A DNA stretch of 64,000 nt from G963662985 sp963662985 (GTDB taxonomy: Bacteria; Chloroflexota; Anaerolineae; Anaerolineales; UBA11579): the NCBI GenBank assembly GCA_963662985.1, contig OY760067.1, positions 62,001 to 126,000 of the forward strand, in the 5' to 3' direction. The position numbers and the translations under genes were made by a program. Shown here piece by piece: positions 16,170 through 24,797 of this stretch. Each line of letters starts with the position of its first letter. Positions within the stretch are counted from its first letter, which is position 1. The notes under the pieces were generated by a model. That model was not told the DNA's origin and ran no database searches. It was given only the letters and a program-made list of their open reading frames with translations.

Positions 16170-18530
16170 TTATTTGACTTCATAGAGAGAGCGGTAGACT
16201 TCGTAATGAGTGAATATCGAGCGGACATAATCACGAGTTTCATCAATGCCGATTACTTCTACAAAAATATCCATATCTTCAGGTCCTACTGCATCTAACC
16301 AGTATTGGGCTGAAGAATTACCAGCGTTATAGGCTGCTAATATGACAAGGGGTTCTGGAGAGATGTTTTGACGGGCTGAAGAAAAATATTGGCTACCAAA
16401 ATAGATATTGATATTGGGGCGTTTTAGATCAGCGGTCTGAAAATTAGGAAGGTAGTTTCCTAATTTTTGATTGATATCCGCACCAGTTAGAGGCATGATT
16501 TGCATAAGACCTTGTGCACCGACTGATGAGCCAGCTATGCGGTCAAAAAGGCTCTCTTGCCATATGGTAGAAAGAACAAAAAATGGATCGAGGACAAAAT
16601 TATTTGAAGTGGGGTAAATGAGATCCCAATAATAAAGACCAAATTGGAGATAATTAAAGTATGTGGGGGTGATGGCAAAATCAGTGGCATTGGCAAGGGA
16701 GAGAAGATATTCAATGGCATAAATAGCATTGTAATAGTATCCTTGGTCAATCATATCTAAGGCAAAGATGTATAGATATTGCGGGGAGTTGCTGATTTTG
16801 GTTAGAAGAGAGGTGAATTCTTGTTTGGCAAAAGTAAATTCTTCTAATCGATCTAATAAGATTCCGCGTTGATATTCTGGGAAAACATTGAGTTGTGAAT
16901 GATCGTTTAACTCAATATTTGTTGGGAGATTAAATGTTTGAATCATCCATGTTTTAGCTTCTTGTTTGTATTGAGATAAGTTGGGATCCAGATCATACAT
17001 TCCAATGGAAAATGGTTCAATTCCATCTAAGATTTGTTCCGAACGAAGACCGTAGTAAGAATAATAATCAATGTTTTCTGCTTGAGAATAATAGGTAACT
17101 GCTTGAGAGGTGTTGCCAAGGGCTTGTTGGGTTTTGCCTTTCCAGAAAAAAGCACGGGCATGATCTTCTGGTGAGGATGCGTAAGCAGATGCGGTTTCAA
17201 ATCTATTGAAAGCTGTTTTATAGTCTTCGAGACGATAGTATGAGATGCCAGAGAAAATGATGGAATTGAAGGCATTGGGGCTGTTTTGGAATCTTTGGGC
17301 AACACTTAGGTAATATTCACCAGCTTTGGCAAGGTCACCGTTAATTTCATATTGTTCAGCTGCCTCATACACAAAGGATGGGGAAAAATCATCGTTGGGA
17401 TACCGTTTGGCAAATTCTAAATATAGGTCAATTGCAGATTGAGAATCGCTTAAATTACTTTTATAAATTAGTGCTAATTGTTGGTATGCAAGACCATAAA
17501 AATAATAGTTTTCGTTCGTGAGGGTGTTATAGTCAAAGTTTTGAATGATTTCTTGGAAAAATGCCATAGACATTTCAATATCTTCTAAATAATAGTGGCT
17601 CATTCCAAGATAATAGAGGATATCAATGCGACGATCACCTGTTTGATTGACATAATTACCATAGGCATTAATTGAGAGGCTGTATTGCCCAGCAATAAAA
17701 TCTATGTAGCCACGAGTATCGTAGTCTACAGCTTGTTGAAGGTCAATTAATTTGACAAGGGCATCATATGCAAATGAGGAATTTATGTAAGAGGTGATGA
17801 CTGTTTGATAATATCCGACTGCCATGGGAATATCACCTAGTGATTGATAGGCAGAACCGATATAGTAGTTCATTTGGGCAACGACATCGAGATTATAGGT
17901 GGTGTCTCGGACGAGTTCGTAATATTCTATGGCTTTGGTGAAATTTCCTAAAGCTTCATATTGTTGACCGATGCGAATTTGGAAATTGAAGGGCTCTTTA
18001 TTGTATGCGTCGATGGTGGATTGATAATATTGAATAGCAGAAGCGGGATCCCCTAAGGCACGATAGGCATTGGCGATTTTTTCATATAAAATATCATCGA
18101 GGGTGCCATCTGAGATTTCCATATATTTTTGATAGTAGGTGATGGCTTGGGCGTAGTTTCCTATTTGATATAGTGATTCCCCAAGAAAATAGTAAATTTG
18201 ATCCATATGATCGGGCAAGATAATGTTGTTGCTGATGAGAGGAAGTAGAAATTGGACGGTGGCTGAATAATCCTGCCTGACGAAATAAATTTTTCCAAGT
18301 CCAAAACTAGCGAGGTGTATTTCTTCTGCTGTTGCATTGATATTGCTGACAATCTGGGAACAGTAAGAAATGGCTTCTTCATATTGACCGAGATCGATAT
18401 ATTGATCTAGAATCTCTTCAGAAAAAAGTGAAGTTTCTTGAGAAAGAGGTGCGGCTGTTGTGGGGATATATGAGGTGAGTGGTGAGAGAAGGATTATGAG
18501 TAATAAAAGGAATTGGAACATTTTTTTCAT
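16170..18530 (-). CDS. TPR-rich soluble-lytic-transglycosylase-like protein
   Basis: 786-aa exported murein hydrolase. The signal peptide covers roughly residues 1-28. A long array of tetratricopeptide repeats fills about 45-560 (many A-x-x-Y-Y-Q and LG-x-AY-x-A-L-G patterns). The C-terminal SLT domain (about 645-786) has the catalytic glutamate E659 in WQESLFD, then GAQGLMQIMPLTG and LAAYNAGNS. It would cleave the glycan strand between MurNAc and GlcNAc. ATG 18530 is the start; the upstream TTG at 18566 is the -35 box of its promoter. The array is much longer than in most Slt proteins and may bind partners. Divergent from radC. Confidence 0.92.
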   Translation of the reverse strand: MKKMFQFLLLLIILLSPLTSYIPTTAAPLSQETSLFSEEILDQYIDLGQYEEAISYCSQIVSNINATAEEIHLASFGLGKIYFVRQDYSATVQFLLPLISNNIILPDHMDQIYYFLGESLYQIGNYAQAITYYQKYMEISDGTLDDILYEKIANAYRALGDPASAIQYYQSTIDAYNKEPFNFQIRIGQQYEALGNFTKAIEYYELVRDTTYNLDVVAQMNYYIGSAYQSLGDIPMAVGYYQTVITSYINSSFAYDALVKLIDLQQAVDYDTRGYIDFIAGQYSLSINAYGNYVNQTGDRRIDILYYLGMSHYYLEDIEMSMAFFQEIIQNFDYNTLTNENYYFYGLAYQQLALIYKSNLSDSQSAIDLYLEFAKRYPNDDFSPSFVYEAAEQYEINGDLAKAGEYYLSVAQRFQNSPNAFNSIIFSGISYYRLEDYKTAFNRFETASAYASSPEDHARAFFWKGKTQQALGNTSQAVTYYSQAENIDYYSYYGLRSEQILDGIEPFSIGMYDLDPNLSQYKQEAKTWMIQTFNLPTNIELNDHSQLNVFPEYQRGILLDRLEEFTFAKQEFTSLLTKISNSPQYLYIFALDMIDQGYYYNAIYAIEYLLSLANATDFAITPTYFNYLQFGLYYWDLIYPTSNNFVLDPFFVLSTIWQESLFDRIAGSSVGAQGLMQIMPLTGADINQKLGNYLPNFQTADLKRPNINIYFGSQYFSSARQNISPEPLVILAAYNAGNSSAQYWLDAVGPEDMDIFVEVIGIDETRDYVRSIFTHYEVYRSLYEVK

Positions 18531-18537
18531 GATTAAG

Positions 18538-18566
18538 ACTATAAACGAAGGTGTTTGGGTTGTCAA
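18538..18566 (-). promoter_or_regulatory. Near-consensus leaderless promoter for the lytic transglycosylase
   Basis: Minus strand TTGACA (18566-18561), exactly 17 nt, TATAGT (18543-18538), then 7 nt to ATG 18530. Transcription should begin at or next to the start codon, and no Shine-Dalgarno is present. Confidence 0.8.
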
Positions 18567-18632
18567 ACCTTAATGAATTAGATTAAACTAAGGAAATATT
18601 GAAGGTGATTTCTAAATGATTTTTGATTTACC

Positions 18633-18661
18633 TTGTGATGGAAAAGTGGTTGTTGTATAGT
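18633..18661 (+). promoter_or_regulatory. Promoter of radC
   Basis: TTGTGA (18633-18638), 17-nt spacer, TATAGT (18656-18661). A short leader carries GGGAGAG before ATG 18679. Confidence 0.65.
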
Positions 18662-18678
18662 TAAAGCGGGAGAGAGAA

Positions 18679-19380
18679 ATGCAAAATCTTGAGAAAGAAA
18701 CTTATCGAATTAAAGAATTAGCTAGTGATGATCGCCCAAGGGAGCGATTGGAAAAATTTGGTGCTGAAGTTTTGACGAATGCTGAATTGATTGCAATTCT
18801 TATTCGTGTGGGTGTGAAGGGTGAGAATGCTATTGAAGTTTCTGAACGAATTTTGCGGACCTTTGGGGGATTGAAGGGCATTCAACAAGCGAGTTTTGAT
18901 GAAATGAAAGATCAACATGGATTAGGTTTTGCAAAAGCAACCACGATAAAGGCTGCTATTGAGCTAGGAAGACGGTTGGTGTTGTATTCGCCAGAAGAAG
19001 CTCCTGCGATTCGATCTCCTAAAGATGTGGCTGATCTATTGATGTATGAGATGAGCGCTTTGCAACATGAATCTTTGCGAGTGATTTTGTTGGATACGAA
19101 AAACAAGGTAAAAAAGATTGTTAATTTATACAAGGGCACTTTAGATTCTTCAAGTGTGAGGGTATCTGAGGTTTTTCGGGATGCAATTGTGGGGAATGCT
19201 TCGGCATTAATCTTGGTGCATAATCATCCAAGTGGAGACCCGACACCAAGTGTGGAAGATGTGACATTAACAAAAGCTGTGATTGAAGCTGGAAAATTGC
19301 TTAATATCGAAGTGCATGACCATATTATAATTGGTATGAATCGATATTTTTCGATGAAACAGAAGGATTTGGCTTTTTAG
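18679..19380 (+). CDS. radC: RadC/YeeS-family JAMM-domain protein
   Basis: 233-aa protein with an N-terminal helix-hairpin-helix-like region (about 20-100) and a C-terminal JAB1/MPN+ domain. The zinc-binding HNHPSGDPTPS motif supplies H181, H183 and D194. RadC was named for DNA repair, but its molecular role is unsettled in the literature. The next gene, a degenerate M23-like protein, begins 10 nt downstream, so the two are probably cotranscribed. Confidence 0.95.
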   Translation: MQNLEKETYRIKELASDDRPRERLEKFGAEVLTNAELIAILIRVGVKGENAIEVSERILRTFGGLKGIQQASFDEMKDQHGLGFAKATTIKAAIELGRRLVLYSPEEAPAIRSPKDVADLLMYEMSALQHESLRVILLDTKNKVKKIVNLYKGTLDSSSVRVSEVFRDAIVGNASALILVHNHPSGDPTPSVEDVTLTKAVIEAGKLLNIEVHDHIIIGMNRYFSMKQKDLAF

Positions 19381-19390
19381 AGAGGTTTTT

Positions 19391-20590
19391 ATGATCCGAT
19401 TGGTAACCCCTACAATTTATCAAGAGGTTGTTCAAAAGTTTGCTGTAAATGGTGATATGTATTGGCAGGTTGGATTGCCGGGACATGATGGATTAGATTT
19501 TAAAGCGCCTTATCATTCGAAAGTGTTTGCTGCTGCGGATGGGGTGGTTAAGAAAATTAATTATGATTTGAATGTACGATTTGGACTGTCGATTCTATTG
19601 GCACATGATGAGGGATATGAAACATTATATGGGTATTTGGGCAAAATAAATGTGAGTGAAGGTGATGAGGTGAAACAAAATCAGGTGATTGCTTTATCTG
19701 GCGATTCTGATAATCGAGGGTATATTCATTTTGGGCTATATAATGCCTCATTGGAAAGATTAAAAAATTCCTCTTATCCAAATGGCGAACTTGATCCAAC
19801 TCCATTTTTGGCATATGACAAAGCTCAAATGATTTCTAAAAAGATGATTAAAACAAAACGATCTGAATTGATTGGAGAAGCTTTTTTACCTCAATCGGTG
19901 AATCGAATTAAATTGATGGAACGATCTGAAAATTCTAAAGGATATCAAACGGTACAAATTGTGTTGCCCTTTGATACTGATTTGCGAGGGATTAAAAGCA
20001 TTTTGCAAGGTCAATTTGTGACGATGGTGGTGGATGTTGAAATTGATGGTGGGATGAAATCAAATGAATATATGAAGAAGATTCGGGTGAATGTTGAACG
20101 AAGTTATCAAGCAGGTGTGCGTTATTTTCAGATTGGAAAAGCACCTAACCTTTATGCTAATGGAATGGGGAATGCTTGGCGATCTGCTGGAGAATTTGCT
20201 GCTTGGTGGATTGATGTGTGCGTGCCGTTAAAAGAGCGTTTTTCAGAAATTCGATTGGGGTATCCGGCTTTGAAACAAGGGAATGCAATAGCGGGGATTA
20301 AGTTTGATTCGAGACAATTCTTGTTGGAAAGTGGAGATGCACTTGAATTTGCTGATTGGGTTGGATTTGAATTTATCTGGAATAGCCGGCAAGAATTGCA
20401 GGATTTAATGAAACGAAATGAATTAAAGTTGGTGGAAAAAATTGCTCCTAGTAAACCAAGAATGGTGACTGGATATGGACAGGTGGACTATTTGTTGACC
20501 CAAGATGTGGATAAACAAAATTATGATGAATTTGAAAATTGGGTAAAAGAAAACGATCTTGCAGATTATCTGTTCAAGATCGTTGTATGA
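19391..20590 (+). CDS. Degenerate M23-like domain fused to a TIM-barrel-like domain
   Basis: 399 aa without a signal peptide. Residues about 25-125 resemble the LytM/M23 metallopeptidase fold: GHDGLDF gives H32 and D36, and YIHFGL gives H113, the three zinc ligands. The two catalytic histidines of active enzymes appear as Y82 (YGYL for YAHL) and Y111 (YIH for HLH). Residues about 165-399 look like a glycoside-hydrolase-type barrel in which the usual NEP acid/base motif reads KAP (250-252). A cytoplasmic binding or scaffolding role fits better than hydrolysis. Both fold assignments are by eye; the second is weak. AGAGG lies ahead of ATG 19391. It follows radC. Confidence 0.65.
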   Translation: MIRLVTPTIYQEVVQKFAVNGDMYWQVGLPGHDGLDFKAPYHSKVFAAADGVVKKINYDLNVRFGLSILLAHDEGYETLYGYLGKINVSEGDEVKQNQVIALSGDSDNRGYIHFGLYNASLERLKNSSYPNGELDPTPFLAYDKAQMISKKMIKTKRSELIGEAFLPQSVNRIKLMERSENSKGYQTVQIVLPFDTDLRGIKSILQGQFVTMVVDVEIDGGMKSNEYMKKIRVNVERSYQAGVRYFQIGKAPNLYANGMGNAWRSAGEFAAWWIDVCVPLKERFSEIRLGYPALKQGNAIAGIKFDSRQFLLESGDALEFADWVGFEFIWNSRQELQDLMKRNELKLVEKIAPSKPRMVTGYGQVDYLLTQDVDKQNYDEFENWVKENDLADYLFKIVV

Positions 20591-20600
20591 GTTCTTTTCT

Positions 20601-20897
20601 CTAAAATTTGATTTTAAAATCAGCGAAGTTGGGATCAGGCTGTTTGGAAATGATCTCAACATCTCTTACTAGGGCACTTGGTGGCCCTTTTTTGATTAAT
20701 GATATAAATTCATCAATAATAGTTTGTTTTCCCTGCACAAAAATCTTTACGTTGCCGGTGGGAGTGTTTCTCACCCAACCAGAGACAGCTAACTTATCTG
20801 CTAGGTTACGGGTGAAAAAGCGGAACCCGACTCCTTGGACTCTTCCACGGATGATAAGTTGATAGGCAACGTAGGGATTTTGAGTTGTGTTTGTCAT
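20601..20897 (-). CDS. acyP: Acylphosphatase
   Basis: 98-aa small alpha/beta enzyme that hydrolyses acyl phosphates. The GRVQGVGFRFFTRNLA motif contains the catalytic Arg, and GWVRNTPTGNVKI contains the catalytic Asn. Its ATG overlaps the stop of the HEAT-repeat gene (ATGA), so translation is coupled. It is the last gene of the long minus-strand cluster that starts at rpoN. It converges with the M23-like gene, leaving only 10 nt and no clear terminator. Confidence 0.95.
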   Translation of the reverse strand: MTNTTQNPYVAYQLIIRGRVQGVGFRFFTRNLADKLAVSGWVRNTPTGNVKIFVQGKQTIIDEFISLIKKGPPSALVRDVEIISKQPDPNFADFKIKF

Positions 20898-21949
20898 TCT
20901 GAATCAATTTCTTCTATTTCGTCACCAAGATCAAGATCATCGAGATCATCAATGTGCAATGGCTTTTCTTTGATGTCTAAGAAATTAAATGACATAATTT
21001 CTGAACTAATCATGTGATTGTCAATGGCATCTTCGATTAGAGCTTCTTCTTCTTCGTCTTCAGCATTTTCTAACATTTCTTCTAATGTGGAATGAATGTT
21101 TTTATCGGAGAAGTTTGAAAGCGCCCATGCTGCTGCCATACGAATTTCTTTGATGCCTTCTTTTGTGGCGGCGTAAAGTTCAGATAGTGCGTCTTGTAAT
21201 TCAAGATCCCCAGCAGTGCGGATGGCTTCGATGCGGATATCTTCAATGGGGGAATCAAGGTTATCAAAAACATAATCATTCCATTGCGTTTTGCCTGATT
21301 TGCCAATGGCGATTAGTGCAGAACGAACCCAATCATCATTGTAGTCATGAATAGCTTTGTCGATGGCTTGATTTAGATCAAATTTGAGTTCAGTGGCAGC
21401 GGAGAGGACTTCTAAGGCACGTTGACGAAGCGATTCGTTAGAACTGTTTTGATAAATGGTGGTAAGAATTGTTTTGATTTTATTGGCTAGGCTCTCTGGA
21501 ATTTTGTTAAATTCAGCAAGAACGATAAATTCACCCAACAATGAGATTATAGAAAGTGCTACATGGAGGGATGGCTCTGGAGAGGCTTGCAATATCTCGA
21601 GCGCTTTGGTGGCTATGGATGCTTTTTCTTCGTCCCAGAGGCCACGGATAGAAATGATGACTACTTGATCTTGTTTATCTTCAAGGCCAAGTAAAAAGAT
21701 GTCGGAAAAATCTACCCCAGGATAATCTTCTGTGAGAAGTTCCATATCTTCTAGAACACCAATGATACGTTGTGGATGGAATGTGGGCCAATGTTGTTGA
21801 ATTAATTGAATCTCTTGAGGATAGAGACCTGAAAGGCGCATAATTTGTTTGCTTGATAAGGTGAGCGCTTCGTTCTTTAAGTTTTCGATTATCTCTTCAA
21901 CAGATAATTCTGGTGATAAATCTGATTGAGATTCAAATTTTTCTGTCAT
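20894..21949 (-). CDS. HEAT-repeat protein of unknown function
   Basis: 351-aa soluble protein made of helical HEAT/PBS-lyase-like repeats (for example DSPIEDIRIEAIRTAGDLEL and KEIRMAAAWALSNF), with strongly acidic stretches at the end (DDLDDLDLGDEIEEI). Such repeats usually bind other proteins. ATG 21949 is chosen over TTG 21961; neither has a strong ribosome site. It lies between rseP and acyP, and its last 4 nt overlap acyP. Confidence 0.8.
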   Translation of the reverse strand: MTEKFESQSDLSPELSVEEIIENLKNEALTLSSKQIMRLSGLYPQEIQLIQQHWPTFHPQRIIGVLEDMELLTEDYPGVDFSDIFLLGLEDKQDQVVIISIRGLWDEEKASIATKALEILQASPEPSLHVALSIISLLGEFIVLAEFNKIPESLANKIKTILTTIYQNSSNESLRQRALEVLSAATELKFDLNQAIDKAIHDYNDDWVRSALIAIGKSGKTQWNDYVFDNLDSPIEDIRIEAIRTAGDLELQDALSELYAATKEGIKEIRMAAAWALSNFSDKNIHSTLEEMLENAEDEEEEALIEDAIDNHMISSEIMSFNFLDIKEKPLHIDDLDDLDLGDEIEEIDSE

Positions 21950-21969
21950 TTTATTACCCAATTTAAATT

Positions 21970-23025
21970 CTAAAAATTGATTGGATTGGTAAAGTCTTGG
22001 ATGTTAACAATGAACATTAATGCAATCAAAAGGAAGAAAAATACAGCGTTGAGCACATTTTGAACGTTCAAAGGAATTTTCTTTTTGAACAACCATTCTG
22101 GAATGGTGAAAAGGATTCGACCGCCATCTAAGGCTGGAATGGGGAGAAGATTCATAATGCCAAGGGAAACTGATATAAAGGCGATGAAGGCGAGGGTGTT
22201 TGCGCGACCATATTCAGGCATTGAAGCATCCATTTCACGATTGAGGTTATACATATCGTACATCCCTTTGTAGCCCACGATTCGAGCTTCATCTGGCATT
22301 GAACGAGTAAAGATCATTTTAACCATATCAAACATAGCTTTAATTCGTTCTCCTGTGGCGATAAAACCACTATTAATGGCTTGCCCTAGGGGAATATCTG
22401 CTCCAATTGGGTTAGACATGGAAATCCCCATGGCACCTTCTCCTTCAGGTGGGTTGCTACGGGGGGTGACTGTTAGCTCAACTTCTTGACCCTCACGAAG
22501 GACGATTAAATTCATTGGTGTATCAAGGGATGCTTGAGTGAGCTCTTGAATAGTTTCATATGATTTAATCTCTATACCATTGACGTATTCGATGATGTCA
22601 CCGACTTGAAGACCCACTTGTTGTGCAGGTGAATTGGCTGCAATATCTGCAATTTGGACAGAATTGAGGTCTAAGCCGATATTGGCGTAAATGAATGTGA
22701 AGAGAATCACGGCAGTGAGAAGGTTAAAAAGTGGTCCGAAGAAAAGGAAGATGAGACGTTTGAATGGAGAAGCGTTGAAGTAATCTTCTCCACCTGCATC
22801 TGTGAGACCTTCTTCTCCTTTGGCACGGACAAACCCGCCAAGGGGAATCCAGTTGAGGGTAAATTCTGTGCCTTGAAATGTAAAAAGTTTTGTTATTTTA
22901 GGTGGAAAGCCGATGCCAAATTCTTCAATTTGGATGCCGGAGATTTTTGCGCCAATATAGTGCCCTAATTCGTGAATAAAAATTAAAGCGGCGATTGAAA
23001 TGATAAATTGTAAAACCGTTGTCAT
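21970..23025 (-). CDS. rseP: Site-2 intramembrane metalloprotease RseP-like
   Basis: 351-aa membrane zinc protease. HELGH (18-22) and the later NLLPIPALDGGRIL segment supply the zinc ligands. One PDZ domain lies in the middle (about 120-200). Relatives cut anti-sigma factors, signal-peptide remnants or other membrane proteins during stress signalling. The ATG has AAAGGA upstream. The mvaD-rseP spacing is 84 nt, so a separate promoter inside the cluster is possible. No ECF sigma factor is nearby. Confidence 0.93.
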   Translation of the reverse strand: MTTVLQFIISIAALIFIHELGHYIGAKISGIQIEEFGIGFPPKITKLFTFQGTEFTLNWIPLGGFVRAKGEEGLTDAGGEDYFNASPFKRLIFLFFGPLFNLLTAVILFTFIYANIGLDLNSVQIADIAANSPAQQVGLQVGDIIEYVNGIEIKSYETIQELTQASLDTPMNLIVLREGQEVELTVTPRSNPPEGEGAMGISMSNPIGADIPLGQAINSGFIATGERIKAMFDMVKMIFTRSMPDEARIVGYKGMYDMYNLNREMDASMPEYGRANTLAFIAFISVSLGIMNLLPIPALDGGRILFTIPEWLFKKKIPLNVQNVLNAVFFFLLIALMFIVNIQDFTNPINF

Positions 23026-23109
23026 ACTCGATCCTTTATTTTTTTGTATCTACTTTTAGGTGATTATATCGTGCAAGTGTTGGAGAAGTATAAATATTGC
23101 TTAAATATC

Positions 23110-24084
23110 TTAGAATAAACGTGCTGGCCCACCTGTTTTTGAGCTTCTAATTTCAAAATTCGGAAAATTCTGTTGAATCGCTGCTGTGGTTTGTGCTTGC
23201 GATGAGGTTGTGGTGATTACATGAACATTTGCGCCGGCATCTATGGTGTAGAAAGCATCTATATGCTCAGCTCTAAGCTCTCTGACAAATTTAATGAGAG
23301 AAAGTGTCTCGGGGGCAAGATAGAAAAGAGCGGGATTGGAAGACATCATCACAGCATGCATGAGGAGAGTGTCTGCTTCAGAGATGTCTGCTAAAGTAAT
23401 AAAGTCTTTCTCTATAATGGCTTGTTTGCAAATATCTACTCGTTGTTGAATGGTTTCTATACGGGATTGTTGTAATGGGCTTGTTTTGGCAATTTGGTGA
23501 CCTTGTTTGGAGGTAGTCTTTTTATGTTTGCTATCAATGAGAACAAGATTGTCAATCAGATCCCAATGATTTTGAGGAACTATGGAGATGCTGTAAGAGG
23601 TTTCGTGCGAGGTTCCTTGGAGCCATTCTGTATAACCAGTGGGGATGGAGCGAGAAGCTGAGCCTGAGCCAATCCGAGCGAGGGCACTGGTATCTTTTTC
23701 GGTATAGGGAAGACCAGAAGCGCCATAAGAAGCGAGGGCAAGGGCGGCAAAGCCAGAAGCCGAAGAGGCGATGCCTGCTCCGGTGGGGAAGTTGTTATCG
23801 GAATTAATGTTGGCTTTGAGGGTGAAGTTGGTGAGTTGTCGGAAGCGATCCATAAATTTTTGAATGCGAATCAGAGCATCTGCTTGTGCTGGTTGACCGT
23901 TGAGAGTAAGTTGATCAGATGTTAATGCATAATCAAATTCAACGGTGGTGGTGGTTGTAAATGCATCAAGGTTCATGGAGATGGAATTTCCAAAAGGAAG
24001 GTTCCAATCACTGCCTTGGTTGCCCCAGTATTTGATGAAGGCGATGTTGGGATGGGCTAGGGCGGTTGCTTTATGCTTGGTCAT
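23110..24084 (-). CDS. mvaD: Mevalonate (di)phosphate decarboxylase
   Basis: 324-aa GHMP-kinase-fold enzyme of the mevalonate pathway to isopentenyl (di)phosphate. Motifs are HPNIAFIKYWGN (11-22), the phosphate loop PTGAGIASSASGFAALA (100-116), SGSASRSIP, and the catalytic aspartate D282 in TIDAGANV. The WGN in place of the usual WGK leaves open whether the substrate is mevalonate 5-diphosphate or 5-phosphate. ATG 24084 has GGGAGA upstream and overlaps rpiA by 14 nt. Other mevalonate genes are outside the window. A mevalonate route in a eubacterium fits Chloroflexota. Confidence 0.92.
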   Translation of the reverse strand: MTKHKATALAHPNIAFIKYWGNQGSDWNLPFGNSISMNLDAFTTTTTVEFDYALTSDQLTLNGQPAQADALIRIQKFMDRFRQLTNFTLKANINSDNNFPTGAGIASSASGFAALALASYGASGLPYTEKDTSALARIGSGSASRSIPTGYTEWLQGTSHETSYSISIVPQNHWDLIDNLVLIDSKHKKTTSKQGHQIAKTSPLQQSRIETIQQRVDICKQAIIEKDFITLADISEADTLLMHAVMMSSNPALFYLAPETLSLIKFVRELRAEHIDAFYTIDAGANVHVITTTSSQAQTTAAIQQNFPNFEIRSSKTGGPARLF

Positions 24085-24784
24085 TGTTCTCCCTGTGTTC
24101 AATGTTATTCTCGTCCCAAGCAATGATGAGATCAGAGGCAAGATCAACAAAGAGACCATGTTCAATGATGCCTGCCTGAGCTTTGAGAGTGGTTGCAAGT
24201 AATTCTACATCTTGAATGGGGCCAAAATTAGTATCAAGGATGTAATTGCCTTGATCTGTGGTGAAGGTAACTGAATTGCCTTGTGGGTCTTGTTTTGTAC
24301 GAAGGACGGGGTCTCCATCTAAGGTTGAGAGAAAATCAGCTATTAGTTGCCAGCAATAAGGAAGAACTTCGATGGGAAGTGCCCATTTGGTACCGAGTTT
24401 GGGAGAATGTTTGCTGCCATCAGCTATGATGATTTCCCGTAAGGTGGATTGGGCGACAATTTTTTCTCTAAGAAGTGCGCCACCGCCACCTTTGATGACA
24501 TGGAATGAATCATCAATTTCATCTGCACCGTCAATGGTGAGATGAATGACATGAATATCATTGATGTCTCCAAGGGGGATGCCTAGTTCACGAGCGTCAT
24601 TTTCTACCATGAGAGAACATGGAATACCAATAATATCCGTGAGTTCACCGGTTTTGAGCTTTTCGGCTATTTTTCTGAGAGCAAAAATGGTGGTAGACCC
24701 GTGACCAAGTCCGACTACCATACCTGATTTTACAAATTCAACTGCTTTTTCTGCTGCTAATTTCTTTAAATTTTCTTGCGCCAT
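24071..24784 (-). CDS. rpiA: Ribose-5-phosphate isomerase A
   Basis: 237-aa enzyme that interconverts ribose 5-phosphate and ribulose 5-phosphate. Visible motifs are GLGHGSTT, DGADEID and KGGGGALLREKIVA (active-site Asp and Lys regions). ATG 24784 has AAGAGGA upstream, 13 nt after the pgi stop; the longer reading to 24838 runs into pgi and is not needed. It sits between pgi and mvaD in one transcription unit, linking sugar phosphate and isoprenoid supply only by position. Confidence 0.95.
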   Translation of the reverse strand: MAQENLKKLAAEKAVEFVKSGMVVGLGHGSTTIFALRKIAEKLKTGELTDIIGIPCSLMVENDARELGIPLGDINDIHVIHLTIDGADEIDDSFHVIKGGGGALLREKIVAQSTLREIIIADGSKHSPKLGTKWALPIEVLPYCWQLIADFLSTLDGDPVLRTKQDPQGNSVTFTTDQGNYILDTNFGPIQDVELLATTLKAQAGIIEHGLFVDLASDLIIAWDENNIEHRENNDQA

Positions 24785-24797
24785 TATTCCTCTTTTT

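Noticed and set aside
18531..18566. Longer lytic transglycosylase start (TTG 18566)
   Set aside because: The TTG is the first half of a TTGACA promoter box, and the signal peptide begins cleanly at ATG 18530.
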